Positions 8,436 to 18,047 of a stretch of DNA of 61,406 bases are shown in pieces. Origin of the DNA: Lachnospiraceae bacterium. GTDB lineage: Bacteria > Bacillota > Clostridia > Lachnospirales > Lachnospiraceae. The stretch is taken from positions 1 through 61,406 of the forward strand of contig JAQYBF010000110.1 in NCBI GenBank assembly GCA_029338875.1, in the 5' to 3' direction. The position numbers and the translations under genes were made by a program. Within the stretch, counting starts at the first letter, position 1, and each line of letters begins with the position of its first letter. The notes beneath the pieces are model-generated. The model ran no database searches. It saw only the letters and a list, made by a program, of their open reading frames with translations, and was not told the origin of the DNA.

Positions 8436-9479
8436 TTGAAAATACTGATCGCAATCCTGATTTTCAGTTTTATTGTTATATTCCATGAATTCGGACACTA
8501 TTTTGTGGCCAAACGCTGCGGCATTCGTGTCAATGAATTCATGCTGGGACTGGGTCCCAGGCTTTTCGGCTTTCAGAGGGGCGAGACCCTTTTTTCTATT
8601 CACCTTCTGCCCTTCGGCGGTGCCTGTGTCATGGAGGGAGAGGAAGCCGATACCGACGATGAACGTTCCTTTCAGAAGAAGCCGGCCTGGCAGCGCTTTC
8701 TGGTCGTTGCGGCAGGCCCTATATTCAACTTCATTCTGGCCTACATTTTGGCCGTGATCCTGGTGGCCTGCATCGGCTATCAGCCGGCCAGGGTCGAAAA
8801 ACTGATCGACGGCTATCCTGCTGAGGAGGCCGGGATAAAGGCCAATGATCTGATTACGGACATCAACGGCTATCATGTCCATTTCTATGGTGAGGTCCGG
8901 GCTTATACCATGATGCACACGGGGAAGACCCTTCATGTCACGGTAGAGAGGACTTCGAAGGGAAAGACCGTAAAGAAGACTTTTACCATAGACCCGCGCT
9001 ATGACAAGGAAAGCAAGGGCTATCTGATCGGCATCCAGGGCGGGACCGAGAATGTTAAGACCAATATTTTCGGCGCTCTGCGATATGGTGCCTATCAGGT
9101 CAAGTATCTGATCTATGTGACGATCGGATCCTTAAAGATGCTTGTAACCGGCCAGCTGGGTGTCAGTGATATGTCGGGTCCGGTCGGTATCGTAAAGACC
9201 ATCGGGGACGCCTATGAGCAGTCCCTTGCTATCTCAGTCTTCTATGCGGTGATGGAGATGCTGAACCTGACCATCCTTCTGTCGGCCAACCTCGGCGTCA
9301 TGAACCTTCTGCCTTTCCCGGCCCTGGACGGAGGCCGTCTGGTCTTCCTCCTTGTGGAAATGATCACGAAGAAGAAGGCTCCGGAGAAGGTAGAGGGAGC
9401 CGTGAATTTTGCCGGCTTTGCCATATTGATGGGCTTTATGGTGATTGTTATGATCAGTGATATTACGAAACTGTTCTAG
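8436..9479 (+). CDS. rseP: RIP metalloprotease, site-2 protease family
   Basis: 347 residues, membrane-embedded zinc protease that clips anti-sigma factors or other membrane substrates. HEFGH (17-21) in the first membrane segment is the HExxH zinc site; LDGG at 297-300 near the C-terminus gives the third ligand. Between them lies a single PDZ domain (about 118-200, with [17 protein letters not shown]). TTG start at 8436 with GAGG (8424-8427) eight bases upstream; no better ATG exists. The position between dxr and ispG is standard in Clostridia. The regulated substrate is unknown. Confidence 0.92.
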   Translation: MKILIAILIFSFIVIFHEFGHYFVAKRCGIRVNEFMLGLGPRLFGFQRGETLFSIHLLPFGGACVMEGEEADTDDERSFQKKPAWQRFLVVAAGPIFNFILAYILAVILVACIGYQPARVEKLIDGYPAEEAGIKANDLITDINGYHVHFYGEVRAYTMMHTGKTLHVTVERTSKGKTVKKTFTIDPRYDKESKGYLIGIQGGTENVKTNIFGALRYGAYQVKYLIYVTIGSLKMLVTGQLGVSDMSGPVGIVKTIGDAYEQSLAISVFYAVMEMLNLTILLSANLGVMNLLPFPALDGGRLVFLLVEMITKKKAPEKVEGAVNFAGFAILMGFMVIVMISDITKLF

Positions 9480-9547
9480 AAAAACAGCGAATCCGGCAGA
9501 TATCAGCCGACCGGATGATAAAACAGGCCCCCGGAAAGGAAGAACAA

Positions 9548-10630
9548 ATGAGAGAACGGATGAAAACCAGAGAAGTAAAAATCGGTGACCGGGTCATCGG
9601 AGGCAGTAACCCCATTCTGATCCAGTCCATGACCAATACCCATACCGAGGACGTGGATGCCACAGTGGCCCAGATTCTCCGCCTGGAGAAAGCCGGATGC
9701 GATATCATCCGCTGTGCGGTACCGACAAAGGAAGCGGCAAAGGCTATTTCAGAGATCAAGAAGCAGATCCATATTCCGCTTGTCGCCGATATTCATTTCG
9801 ATTACCGGCTGGCTCTGGCCGCCATTGAAAACGGGGCCGACAAGATCCGGATCAATCCGGGCAATATCGGATCCAAAGAACGGATTCAGGCCGTTGTCGA
9901 TGCCTGTAAGGAACGGAATCTTCCCATCCGGGTCGGTGTCAATTCCGGCTCCCTGGAGAAGGATCTGGTGGAAAAGTATGGCGGCGTGACGGCCGAAGGC
10001 CTGGTGGAATCCGCCCTCGACAAGGTCAGGATTATCGAGGATATGGGCTATGACAATCTGGTCATTTCTATCAAATCCTCGGATGTCATGATGTGTGTCA
10101 GGGCTCACGAACTCATCCGGAATCAGACCGATCATCCTCTTCATGTCGGGATCACGGAAGCCGGATCGGTCACAGCTGGAAATATCAAGTCGGCCATCGG
10201 TCTCTCTCTGATCCTGTCCCAGGGTATCGGCGACACCATCCGGGTTTCCCTGACCGGAGATCCTGAGGATGAGGTCCGCTCGGCCCGGCTGATTCTAAAG
10301 ACTCTCGGCCTTAGAAAAGGCGGTGTGGAGGTTGTCTCCTGTCCGACCTGCGGCAGAACCCAGATCGACCTCATTGGCCTGGCATCCAAAGTGGAGGATA
10401 TGGTCAAGGATATCCAGGCGGATTTGAAGGTTGCCGTAATGGGCTGCGTGGTCAACGGACCCGGAGAGGCCAGAGAGGCGGATCTCGGTATTGCAGGAGG
10501 AAAGGGCGAAGGTTTGATCCTCGAGCACGGCAGAATTTTAAGGAAGGTTCCGGAAGAGGACCTTCTGCCGGAATTAAAGAAGGAGCTGGACCGTCTGATT
10601 GCAGAGAAAGCAGAGGCGGGACAGAAGTGA
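9548..10630 (+). CDS. ispG: (E)-4-hydroxy-3-methylbut-2-enyl-diphosphate synthase (flavodoxin/ferredoxin)
   Basis: 360 residues. Iron-sulfur enzyme that reductively converts MEcPP to HMBPP, the penultimate step of the DXP pathway. The TIM-barrel part has [15 protein letters not shown] and [13 protein letters not shown]. The 4Fe-4S cysteines are C265 and C268 in SCPTCGRTQ and C300 in [12 protein letters not shown], followed by the conserved Glu. Start set at 9548 by GGAAAGGAAG; the earlier ATG at 9515 has no comparable site. Its stop codon overlaps the first unit of a 35-base tandem repeat. Confidence 0.95.
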   Translation: MRERMKTREVKIGDRVIGGSNPILIQSMTNTHTEDVDATVAQILRLEKAGCDIIRCAVPTKEAAKAISEIKKQIHIPLVADIHFDYRLALAAIENGADKIRINPGNIGSKERIQAVVDACKERNLPIRVGVNSGSLEKDLVEKYGGVTAEGLVESALDKVRIIEDMGYDNLVISIKSSDVMMCVRAHELIRNQTDHPLHVGITEAGSVTAGNIKSAIGLSLILSQGIGDTIRVSLTGDPEDEVRSARLILKTLGLRKGGVEVVSCPTCGRTQIDLIGLASKVEDMVKDIQADLKVAVMGCVVNGPGEAREADLGIAGGKGEGLILEHGRILRKVPEEDLLPELKKELDRLIAEKAEAGQK

Positions 10631-10714
10631 TATCGGATTCGGTCAAAATGGATTAACGGAAGAGATATTGGGTTCGGTCAGAATGGATTAACGGAAGGGA
10701 TATCAGATTCTGTC
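10629..10714. repeat. 35-base tandem repeat, about 2.4 copies
   Basis: Units at 10629-10663 and 10664-10698 are both 35 bases and differ at only a few positions (each reads GATAT..GGTTCGGTCA-like then ATGGATTAACGGAAG). A partial third unit, GATATCAGATTCTGTC, begins at 10699. The array fills the gap between ispG and polC and begins inside the ispG stop codon. Confidence 0.8.
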
Positions 10715-10769
10715 CGACCTGGTTCCTAAGGGTAAGAATCAGCATCGGATCGTAATTTGTAAGGAGCAG

Positions 10770-13700
10770 ATGGCATTGGATCGTACGTTTTCAGAAATTT
10801 TTCCTGAGCTTTCAAAGAGCGGCAAGGTGGATAAGCAGCTTCAGGAGTCTCAAGTCAGCCGGATTACGACCAATCCTGCCCATGACCTGATGCGGATCTA
10901 TCTGAAGGCCAATGTCCTTGTCCCCAAGAACCGGATCTGGAAGCTGGAGAAGGAGATCGAGGAAACCTATTTCAAGAATGAAGTCAGGGTCCATATTATC
11001 GAAAAATTCAACCTGTCGGACCAGTATTCGCCCAAGGCCCTCTTTGACCTCTACAAGGATTCCATTTTAGAGGAAATCTACAGGCACAATATTGTCTTCT
11101 ACAAGGTTCTCGCCCGGGGAAGCATGGCATTTACGGATGATACCCATCTTTTGATCACCCTTTCTGACGATGCGGTTTCTCATATGTATGAGGACAGCAT
11201 TCTCGATATCATGACCAATATTCTCTGCCGGCGCTGCGGCCTCTCGGTCATCTGTGATGTGGCCTATAAGAAGGCCGAAAGGGATGAAAAGCAGGACCGC
11301 GGTGAAGAGCTGATTGAAAATGAGATTAAGGAGATCAGCCGGAACTACGAAAAGATTCAGGAGGAGAAAAGCAAAGAGCCGGAGCTTCTCGGAGCAGACC
11401 AGCCGGAGGAAAAGAAGACCGGAGGCAGAGGAAAGGATGCATCCGCAGCTTCTCATGGAAAAGACAGATCTCCCGGAAAATCCTTCCGCTCCTACCAGGG
11501 CGGGGACCAGAAAAAAGGATCCGATTCCGGCTTTCAGAGAAGATCCGGCTTTTCCGGCTCGAACGACCAGGGCGGTTTTCAGAGACGAGAACGTCCCCTG
11601 GTCCGATCCTCCAATCCGGCGGTATTCTATGGCCGGGATATCGAAGAGGATGTTACTCCCTTAAAGGATGTCCAGGGTGAAATCGGGACCATTGCGGTCC
11701 GCGGCCAGGTCTTTGATCTGGATGCCAAGGAGATCCGGAACGAGAGAACTATCCTGATTTTCTCCCTGACGGATTTTACCGACTCCATCACCTGCAAGAT
11801 CTTTGTGACCAATGACCAGGCCAAGGTCCTGACCAATGGAAAGCTTCATAACGGGGCCTTTATCAAGGTCCGGGGCGTTCCCTCCATTGATACCTTCGAC
11901 CATGATCTGGTCCTTCAGAAGATTACCGGCATGATGGAGATTCCGGACTTCCAGGTCAAGCGTATGGATAATGCGCCGGTCAAGCGGGTAGAGCTCCACT
12001 GTCATACCAAGATGAGTGATATGGACGGTGTCAGCACGGCAGCAGATATCATTGCCCAGGCCAAGCGCTGGGGCCACCGGGCCATTGCCATCACTGACCA
12101 CGGCGATGTCCAGGGCTTTACCGAAGCCTACCATGCCGTGCAGAAGGATCCGGATGCCCCGCAGATTATCTACGGTGTGGAGGCCTATCTGGTCGATGAT
12201 ATCCGTCGTCTTGTGACCGATCCCATCGGAGAGGACCAGAGCCTGGATGATGACTTTGTTGTCTTCGATCTGGAGACTACAGGTTTTTCCGCCGAAAAGA
12301 ACCGGATTATTGAGATCGGCGCCGTACGTTTCTCGGAAGGCAAGGTCACAGACCGTTTCTCGGAATTTGTCAATCCGCAGATCCCCATTCCCTATCGGAT
12401 CACAGAGCTGACCAGTATCCGGGATGATATGGTCCGCGATGCGGAAACCATAGAGACCCTGCTGCCGAAATTCCTGGAATTTTCCAAAGGAGCCATTATG
12501 GTCGGCCACAATGCCGACTTCGATATGGGCTTTATCAAGGCCAACTGCAAGAGGCTGGGCCTGGAGGCTCCTGTGACCTATATGGATACGGTGGAAATGG
12601 CCCGGGTTCTTCTGCCCAGCCTCTCCAACTACAAGCTGGATACGGTTGCCAAGGCTCTGAAGGTTTCCCTTGAGCACCATCACCGGGCTGTGGATGATGC
12701 CGAATGTACGGCCTGGATTTTCGACGCCCTGGCCACAAAGCTTCGGAACCGCGGCCTTGTTAAGCTTGTCGATATCCAGAAGTCCATGAAGCTGACCAAG
12801 GAGTCCATACGGAAGCTTCATCCCAATCACTGCATCGTTCTGGCCAAAAATGATCTGGGCCGGATCAATCTCTACCGGCTGATCTCCCTGTCGCATCTCG
12901 AGTATTTCCGCAAGCGGCCCCTCATGCCCAGGTCTCTGATTAATAAGTACAGGGAAGGTCTGATCTTAGGCTCCGCCTGCTCGGCCGGAGAGCTTTATTC
13001 GGCTATTCATGACGGCCGTCCGGAATCCGAGATTGAGCGGATCGCCTCTTTCTATGACTATTTGGAGATCCAGCCGGTCGGAAATAACCAGTATATGATC
13101 GACAGCCCCAGGGATTCCGTGGTCAATTCCGTCGAGGATCTGCAGGACATCAACCGGCAGATTCTGGCTCTGGGAAAGGCTATGGACAAGCCGGTCTGCG
13201 CGACCTGCGATGTGCATTTTCTGAATCCGGAGGATGAGATCTACCGGAGGATCCTTATGGCGGGTCAGCATTTTGACGATGCGGATCCCCAGCCGCCTCT
13301 CTATCTCCATACGACAGAGGAGATGCTCGAGGAGTTCTCCTATCTCGGCGCGGAAGCGGCAGAGGAAGTGGTTATTACGAATCCCAATAAGATCGCTGAC
13401 ATGTGCGAGCCCATTGCCCCGGTCCGACCGGATAAATGCCCTCCGGTCATCGAGAATTCCGACGGCATGCTAAGGAAGATCTGCTATGACAGGGCCCATG
13501 AAATGTATGGCGAGAACCTGCCGGAGATTGTCTCGGCCCGTCTGGAGCGGGAGCTGAACTCTATTATCGGAAACGGCTATGCCGTCATGTACATTATCGC
13601 TCAGAAGCTGGTCTGGAAATCCAATGAGGATGGCTACCTGGTCGGCTCCCGAGGCTCGGTCGGGTCTTCCTTTGTCGCGACCATGGCCGGAATCACCGAG

Positions 13701-15371
13701 GTCAATCCTCTGCCGGCCCATTATCTCTGCCCCCACTGCCATTATGTGGACTTCGACTCCGATGAGGTCAAGGCCTTTTCGGGCCGGGCAGGCTGCGATA
13801 TGCCGGATAAGAAGTGTCCCCGCTGCGGCCATTACCTGACCAAGCAGGGCTTTGATATTCCTTTTGAAACTTTCCTGGGCTTTAAGGGAAACAAGGAGCC
13901 CGATATCGACCTGAATTTCTCGGGTGACTACCAGGCCAAGGCCCATCGCTATACCGAAGTCATCTTCGGTGAGGGCCAGACCTTCAAGGCCGGAACCATC
14001 GGTACCCTGGCGGACAAGACCGCCTATGGCTATGTCAAGAATTATTTCGAGGAGCGCGGCGTTCACAAGAGAATGTGCGAGATCAACCGGATCGTCAAGG
14101 GCTGTGTCGGCGTCCACCGGACGACAGGCCAGCACCCGGGCGGAATCATCGTTCTTCCCATGGGTGAGGAAATCACCCCCTTCACTCCGGTCCAGCAGCC
14201 GGCCAATGATATGACAAGTGACGTGATCACCACCCATTTCGATTATCATTCGATCGACTCCAATCTTTTGAAGCTGGATATCCTGGGCCACCAGGATCCG
14301 ACCATGATTCGGATGCTTGAGGATCTGACAGGTCTCCATGCGACGGATATACCGCTCGACGACCGGACGGTCATGTCGCTTTTTGAAAATACAGATGCCC
14401 TGGGTGTTAAGCCTGAGGATCTGTGGAAGAACTGTCCGCTGGGAACCCTGGGAATCCCGGAATTCGGTACCGACTTTGCCATGGGCCTTCTCATGGAGGC
14501 CAAGCCAAAGGAATTTACTGATCTTATCCGTATTTCCGGTCTGTCTCACGGAACCGATGTATGGCAGGGCAATGCCGAGACCCTGATCAAGGAGGGCACG
14601 GCAACGATTTCCACCTGTATCGCCTGCCGGGATGATATCATGGTTTACCTGATTCATCAGGGCCTGGAGTCCGAAGAGAGCTTCACCATCATGGAGCGTG
14701 TAAGAAAAGGCGTGGTTGCCAAGGGCAAGTGCAATGAATGGCCCCAGTATGTAGAGGATATGAAGGAGCATGGGGTTCCCGACTGGTACATCAAGTCCTG
14801 CGAGAAGATCAAGTATATGTTCCCCAAGGCCCACGCGGCAGCCTATGTCATGATGGGTTGGCGGGTGGCCTACTGCAAGGTCTATTATCCCCTGGCCTAT
14901 TATGCAGCCTATTTCTCCATCCGGGCGACCGATTTCAGCTATGAGATCATGTGCCTGGGAAAGCAGCATCTGGAGGATACCCTCCGGGCCTACGATGCCA
15001 AGGGAGATTCCCTGACAGCCAAGGAGAAGGGAACCTATGGAGACATGCGTCTGGTTCAGGAAATGTATGCCAGAGGCTTCGAATTCCTGCCCATGGATCT
15101 CTACAAATCGGACGCCCGATATTTCCAGATCGTCGACGGAAAGCTTCTGCCTCCCTTCAACTCCCTGGAGGGCATGGGTGATTCGGCGGCCGAGTCTCTG
15201 CAGATTGCAGCGGCAAGTCAGCCCTTCACATCGAAGAATGACTTAAAGAACCGGGGCAAGGTTTCCTCGACAATCGTTGATACCATGGAACGGCTGGGTA
15301 TCATAAAGAATCTGCCTGAGGATGACCAGCTGTCCTTCTTTGACTATCTGAATCTCCAGCAGACATCATAA
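10770..15371 (+). CDS. polC: DNA polymerase III alpha subunit, PolC type
   Basis: 1533 residues; the Gram-positive replicative polymerase with built-in 3'-5' exonuclease. Domain order: N-terminal domain (1-~195), a charged Gly/Arg/Ser-rich insert (~200-285), OB fold (VRGQVFDLDAKE), PHP domain from ~407 (ELHCHTKMSDMDG, AITDHGDVQG), DEDDh exonuclease from ~493 (FDLETTGFS, GHNADFDMGF, HHRAVDDAE), then the polymerase with GSRGSVGSSF, a zinc-knuckle segment (CPHCHY ... CPRCGH) and the catalytic PDIDLNFSG near residue 1043. It is longer than typical ~1440-residue PolC, mainly because of the low-complexity insert. AAGGAG sits only three bases before the ATG; a TTG two codons later (10776) would be better spaced. 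Confidence 0.97.
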   Translation: MALDRTFSEIFPELSKSGKVDKQLQESQVSRITTNPAHDLMRIYLKANVLVPKNRIWKLEKEIEETYFKNEVRVHIIEKFNLSDQYSPKALFDLYKDSILEEIYRHNIVFYKVLARGSMAFTDDTHLLITLSDDAVSHMYEDSILDIMTNILCRRCGLSVICDVAYKKAERDEKQDRGEELIENEIKEISRNYEKIQEEKSKEPELLGADQPEEKKTGGRGKDASAASHGKDRSPGKSFRSYQGGDQKKGSDSGFQRRSGFSGSNDQGGFQRRERPLVRSSNPAVFYGRDIEEDVTPLKDVQGEIGTIAVRGQVFDLDAKEIRNERTILIFSLTDFTDSITCKIFVTNDQAKVLTNGKLHNGAFIKVRGVPSIDTFDHDLVLQKITGMMEIPDFQVKRMDNAPVKRVELHCHTKMSDMDGVSTAADIIAQAKRWGHRAIAITDHGDVQGFTEAYHAVQKDPDAPQIIYGVEAYLVDDIRRLVTDPIGEDQSLDDDFVVFDLETTGFSAEKNRIIEIGAVRFSEGKVTDRFSEFVNPQIPIPYRITELTSIRDDMVRDAETIETLLPKFLEFSKGAIMVGHNADFDMGFIKANCKRLGLEAPVTYMDTVEMARVLLPSLSNYKLDTVAKALKVSLEHHHRAVDDAECTAWIFDALATKLRNRGLVKLVDIQKSMKLTKESIRKLHPNHCIVLAKNDLGRINLYRLISLSHLEYFRKRPLMPRSLINKYREGLILGSACSAGELYSAIHDGRPESEIERIASFYDYLEIQPVGNNQYMIDSPRDSVVNSVEDLQDINRQILALGKAMDKPVCATCDVHFLNPEDEIYRRILMAGQHFDDADPQPPLYLHTTEEMLEEFSYLGAEAAEEVVITNPNKIADMCEPIAPVRPDKCPPVIENSDGMLRKICYDRAHEMYGENLPEIVSARLERELNSIIGNGYAVMYIIAQKLVWKSNEDGYLVGSRGSVGSSFVATMAGITEVNPLPAHYLCPHCHYVDFDSDEVKAFSGRAGCDMPDKKCPRCGHYLTKQGFDIPFETFLGFKGNKEPDIDLNFSGDYQAKAHRYTEVIFGEGQTFKAGTIGTLADKTAYGYVKNYFEERGVHKRMCEINRIVKGCVGVHRTTGQHPGGIIVLPMGEEITPFTPVQQPANDMTSDVITTHFDYHSIDSNLLKLDILGHQDPTMIRMLEDLTGLHATDIPLDDRTVMSLFENTDALGVKPEDLWKNCPLGTLGIPEFGTDFAMGLLMEAKPKEFTDLIRISGLSHGTDVWQGNAETLIKEGTATISTCIACRDDIMVYLIHQGLESEESFTIMERVRKGVVAKGKCNEWPQYVEDMKEHGVPDWYIKSCEKIKYMFPKAHAAAYVMMGWRVAYCKVYYPLAYYAAYFSIRATDFSYEIMCLGKQHLEDTLRAYDAKGDSLTAKEKGTYGDMRLVQEMYARGFEFLPMDLYKSDARYFQIVDGKLLPPFNSLEGMGDSAAESLQIAAASQPFTSKNDLKNRGKVSSTIVDTMERLGIIKNLPEDDQLSFFDYLNLQQTS

Positions 15372-15393
15372 AGAACAGGAAGAAGAAAAAAGA

Positions 15394-16524
15394 ATGAGAG
15401 ACATCACAGAAATCAGAAAAGACATCGACGCCATCGACCAGTCGATCGTGGATCTCTATGAGAGGCGGATGGATCTGGCGGACGAGGTCGCCGCCTTCAA
15501 GATAGAGAAAAAGAAGCCGGTTTTTGACCGGCAGCGGGAGCAGAGCAAGCTGAACAGCCTGACGGCTCTGTCGGCGGATCCTCTGGTCAAGCAGGGCATC
15601 CGGGAATTATTTACTTCGATCATGTCCGGCAGCCGGAAGAAGCAGTACGGAATCCTGTCCAGGAACGGCCACAGGAAAACCTTCGGCTTTAAATGCAAAC
15701 GGGGCTTTGATTTCAGCGGCTGCGAGATCGCCTATCAGGGTGTCGAGGGCGCCTACAGTCAGGCAGCTCTGGTGAAATTCTTCGGCGAGCATCATAAGAC
15801 GCATCCAGTCAAGACCTGGAGGGAGGCCTTCGAGGATCTGAAGAACAAGAGAGCCGATTATGCGGTTCTTCCGATTGAGAATTCGACGGCCGGTATGATC
15901 AGTGAAAATTTCGATCTTATGACTGAGTATGACTGTGCCGTGATCGGAGAGCAGGTGATTAAAATCGATCACGCCCTTCTGGCTCTGCCGGGTGCAAAGC
16001 TGTCGGATATCAAGGTCGTCTATTCCCATCCCCAGGCCCTGCTTCAGTGCAGCGACTATCTGGACAGCCATCCCTCCTTTGAGGCCCGGTCTCTTTTAAA
16101 TACCGCCATGTCAGCAAAGAAGGTCCATGACGACGGAAGACTGGATCAGGCAGCCATCGCCGGAAAGATCAATGCCGATATTTACGGGCTTCAGGTTCTG
16201 GATGAAAAAATCCAGGACGACAAGACCAATGCGACCCGTTTTATCATCGTCTCCTCGGAAAAGAAGTTTTTTATCAATGCCAAAACTCTGACTCTGTCCT
16301 TTGAACTCGATGATAACTCCGGATCCCTCTACCATGTTCTGTCCAATTTCACTTATAATGGACTCAACATGTCGCGGATCGAATCCCGGCCGGTCAAGGA
16401 CCGTCCCTGGTCCTACCGTTTCTTTATCGACCTTGCCGGAAACCTGAATGATGAAGCTGTACAGAATGCCCTGACCGGTCTGTCCGAAGAGGCCAATTCC
16501 ATACAGATTTTGGGAAATTATTAA
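15394..16524 (+). CDS. pheA: Bifunctional chorismate mutase / prephenate dehydratase (P-protein)
   Basis: 376 residues. Converts chorismate to prephenate and then to phenylpyruvate for phenylalanine synthesis. Residues 1-~90 form an AroQ chorismate mutase (IRKDIDAIDQSIVDLYERR, KKKPVFDRQREQ). About 110-290 is prephenate dehydratase (YQGVEGAYSQAA, PIENSTAGMI, the TNATRFIIV Thr-Arg-Phe motif). The C-terminal ACT domain contains the phenylalanine-binding ESRP motif (MSRIESRPVKDRPW), so feedback inhibition by Phe is likely. Starts 22 bases after polC. No leader peptide attenuator or T-box is visible. Confidence 0.95.
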   Translation: MRDITEIRKDIDAIDQSIVDLYERRMDLADEVAAFKIEKKKPVFDRQREQSKLNSLTALSADPLVKQGIRELFTSIMSGSRKKQYGILSRNGHRKTFGFKCKRGFDFSGCEIAYQGVEGAYSQAALVKFFGEHHKTHPVKTWREAFEDLKNKRADYAVLPIENSTAGMISENFDLMTEYDCAVIGEQVIKIDHALLALPGAKLSDIKVVYSHPQALLQCSDYLDSHPSFEARSLLNTAMSAKKVHDDGRLDQAAIAGKINADIYGLQVLDEKIQDDKTNATRFIIVSSEKKFFINAKTLTLSFELDDNSGSLYHVLSNFTYNGLNMSRIESRPVKDRPWSYRFFIDLAGNLNDEAVQNALTGLSEEANSIQILGNY

Positions 16525-16537
16525 TAGGAGGCTTGCC

Positions 16538-17818
16538 ATGGAAAATCTGATGAATCATATGTTTATCTATCGGGCAGAGAAGACCGATGTGGTCTACCGC
16601 TACAGTGAGATTCTCTGTAAGCCCCAGGGAGCCTTTCCTGAGGAAGAGGTCTACGAGAGAATCCATGAGCTGATCGAGATGGCGGCTTCCCACGGCTTCT
16701 ATGGGAATCTCTACCACGCCCTCCTTACGAATTTCATTGTCAACCATGAGAATGCCTATACAAGGGCCTGTGAAATGCGGGGCGACTGCGGCGGCTCCCT
16801 TTCCAGGGCCGGCGCCCATGATCTGGAACTTTTCATGAAGCTTTTCCACCTGGACCACGAGTACTCGGACTTCCTCGACTTTTCCGAGATTGCCATGCTG
16901 ACCGATTACAGGGACAACCCCGAGTCGGGCTATCTTTTCAATAAGAGAATCCGCGACTGCATTATGGATCTCTGCCACGAGCTCGAGGAGGCTCCGACTC
17001 TGGATGCTTTTGTTGCAGCGGTGACGGATTTCTACAAGTCCTACGGTGTCGGAAGTTTCGGCCTTCACAAGGCCTTCCGTGTTGATGATCAGGGCAATGT
17101 GGTTCCCATTACAAGAATCGCCCATGTCAGTCTCTCGGATCTGGTCGGCTACGAATACCAGAAGAAGCAGCTGGTCGATAATACCGAGGCCTTCTTAAAG
17201 AAGCTTCCGGCCAACAACGCCCTTCTTTTCGGCGATGCCGGAACCGGAAAATCCACCTCGATCAAGGCCATCATCAACCAGTATTACGGCCAGGGCCTCC
17301 GTATGATCGAAATCTTCAAGCACCAATTCCGGGATCTGAACAAGGTCATTGCCCAGATCAAGAACCGGAATTACCGCTTTATCATCTATATGGACGATCT
17401 CTCCTTCGAGGAGTTCGAGACGGATTACAAGTACCTTAAGGCGGTCATTGAGGGCGGTCTCGAAAAGAAGCCGGACAATGTCCTGATCTATGCCACCAGC
17501 AACCGCCGCCACCTGGTTCGGGAGAATGCCGGTGACAAGAAGGAATATGATGATCTCCACAAGAATGACACCATTCAGGAGAAGCTGTCCCTGTCCTACC
17601 GTTTCGGCTGCAAGATCTACTATGAGTCACCGTCGCCCAAGGACTTTAAGAAGATTGTCTTAAATCTCCGCGACCGGGCTAATCTTTCCATCAGTGATAA
17701 GGAAGTCCTTGAGGAAGCCAACAAGTGGGAGCTGTCTCACGGCGGTCTGTCCGGACGTACCGCCCAGCAGTTTATCGATGATCTGACCGGAAAACTCGAG
17801 ATGCAAAAAAACAGTTGA
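16538..17818 (+). CDS. DUF815 family AAA-type ATPase
   Basis: 426 residues. Cytosolic P-loop ATPase with Walker A LLFGDAGTGKSTS (about residues 229-241) and Walker B FIIYMDDLSFEEFE. An N-terminal helical region of ~190 residues precedes it. The DUF815 family is widespread in Clostridia but its role is not established; the arrangement resembles a small AAA+ clamp- or helicase-loader-like protein. An ATAGGAGG ribosome binding site lies before the ATG. It follows pheA by 13 bases. The -35 box of the infC promoter overlaps its stop codon. Confidence 0.82.
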   Translation: MENLMNHMFIYRAEKTDVVYRYSEILCKPQGAFPEEEVYERIHELIEMAASHGFYGNLYHALLTNFIVNHENAYTRACEMRGDCGGSLSRAGAHDLELFMKLFHLDHEYSDFLDFSEIAMLTDYRDNPESGYLFNKRIRDCIMDLCHELEEAPTLDAFVAAVTDFYKSYGVGSFGLHKAFRVDDQGNVVPITRIAHVSLSDLVGYEYQKKQLVDNTEAFLKKLPANNALLFGDAGTGKSTSIKAIINQYYGQGLRMIEIFKHQFRDLNKVIAQIKNRNYRFIIYMDDLSFEEFETDYKYLKAVIEGGLEKKPDNVLIYATSNRRHLVRENAGDKKEYDDLHKNDTIQEKLSLSYRFGCKIYYESPSPKDFKKIVLNLRDRANLSISDKEVLEEANKWELSHGGLSGRTAQQFIDDLTGKLEMQKNS

Positions 17819-17843
17819 CACGTGGGCAGGAGCGTAGTATCAT
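17815..17843 (+). promoter_or_regulatory. Strong promoter for infC-rpmI-rplT
   Basis: A perfect -35 TTGACA (17815-17820), a 17-base spacer and TATCAT (17838-17843). It overlaps the stop codon of the DUF815 gene. Transcription would start near 17850, giving a leader of roughly 200 bases. Confidence 0.85.
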
Positions 17844-17849
17844 ATCACA

Positions 17850-18047
17850 TGTTGTAACAAGAAAGCAGAGTATCCACTCTCACCTAAGCACTGAAAATGT
17901 GACTTAGTGTTCATGATGTTTCCTTTGATCTTTTTGATCCGAAGAGATATGTATGATTGTGGATAGCCTGCCTATCCACTTTTTTTATTGTCAGAAAGAC
18001 AGTAGAGAAAGCGGTCTGCTGAGAGAAGACTTACGGAGGTAGCACCA
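17850..18047 (+). promoter_or_regulatory. infC-rpmI-rplT leader with transcription attenuator (L20-leader-like)
   Basis: The leader has three notable parts: a small AGAGT-ATCC-ACTCT hairpin (17867-17880), a CTAAGCAC/GTGACTTAG hairpin just after it, and an intrinsic terminator at 17959-17986. TATCCAC at 17871-17877 is identical to the 3' arm of the terminator stem and can pair with its 5' arm (GTGGATA, 17959-17965), so a competing antiterminator fold is available. In Bacillota this operon is known to be controlled by ribosomal protein L20 binding to its leader and causing attenuation; that this leader binds L20 is inferred from position and design. Confidence 0.7.
17959..17986 (+). terminator. 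Attenuator terminator in the infC leader
   Basis: GTGGATAG (17959-17966) pairs perfectly with CTATCCAC (17972-17979), a five-base loop, then seven T residues. It lies inside the leader, upstream of the infC start, so it is a conditional terminator. Confidence 0.85.

Noticed and set aside
10629-10714. Repeat considered as a small CRISPR array or att site
   Set aside because: Units are directly adjacent with no spacers, there are no cas genes, and no integrase or foreign DNA borders it.
11661-12896. 411-residue minus-strand open frame inside polC
   Set aside because: Shadow of the PHP and exonuclease domains, no recognisable product.
13470-14969. 499-residue minus-strand open frame inside polC
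   Set aside because: It is antisense to a fully conserved PolC polymerase core, has no ribosome binding site or family signature, and results from codon bias in the real gene.
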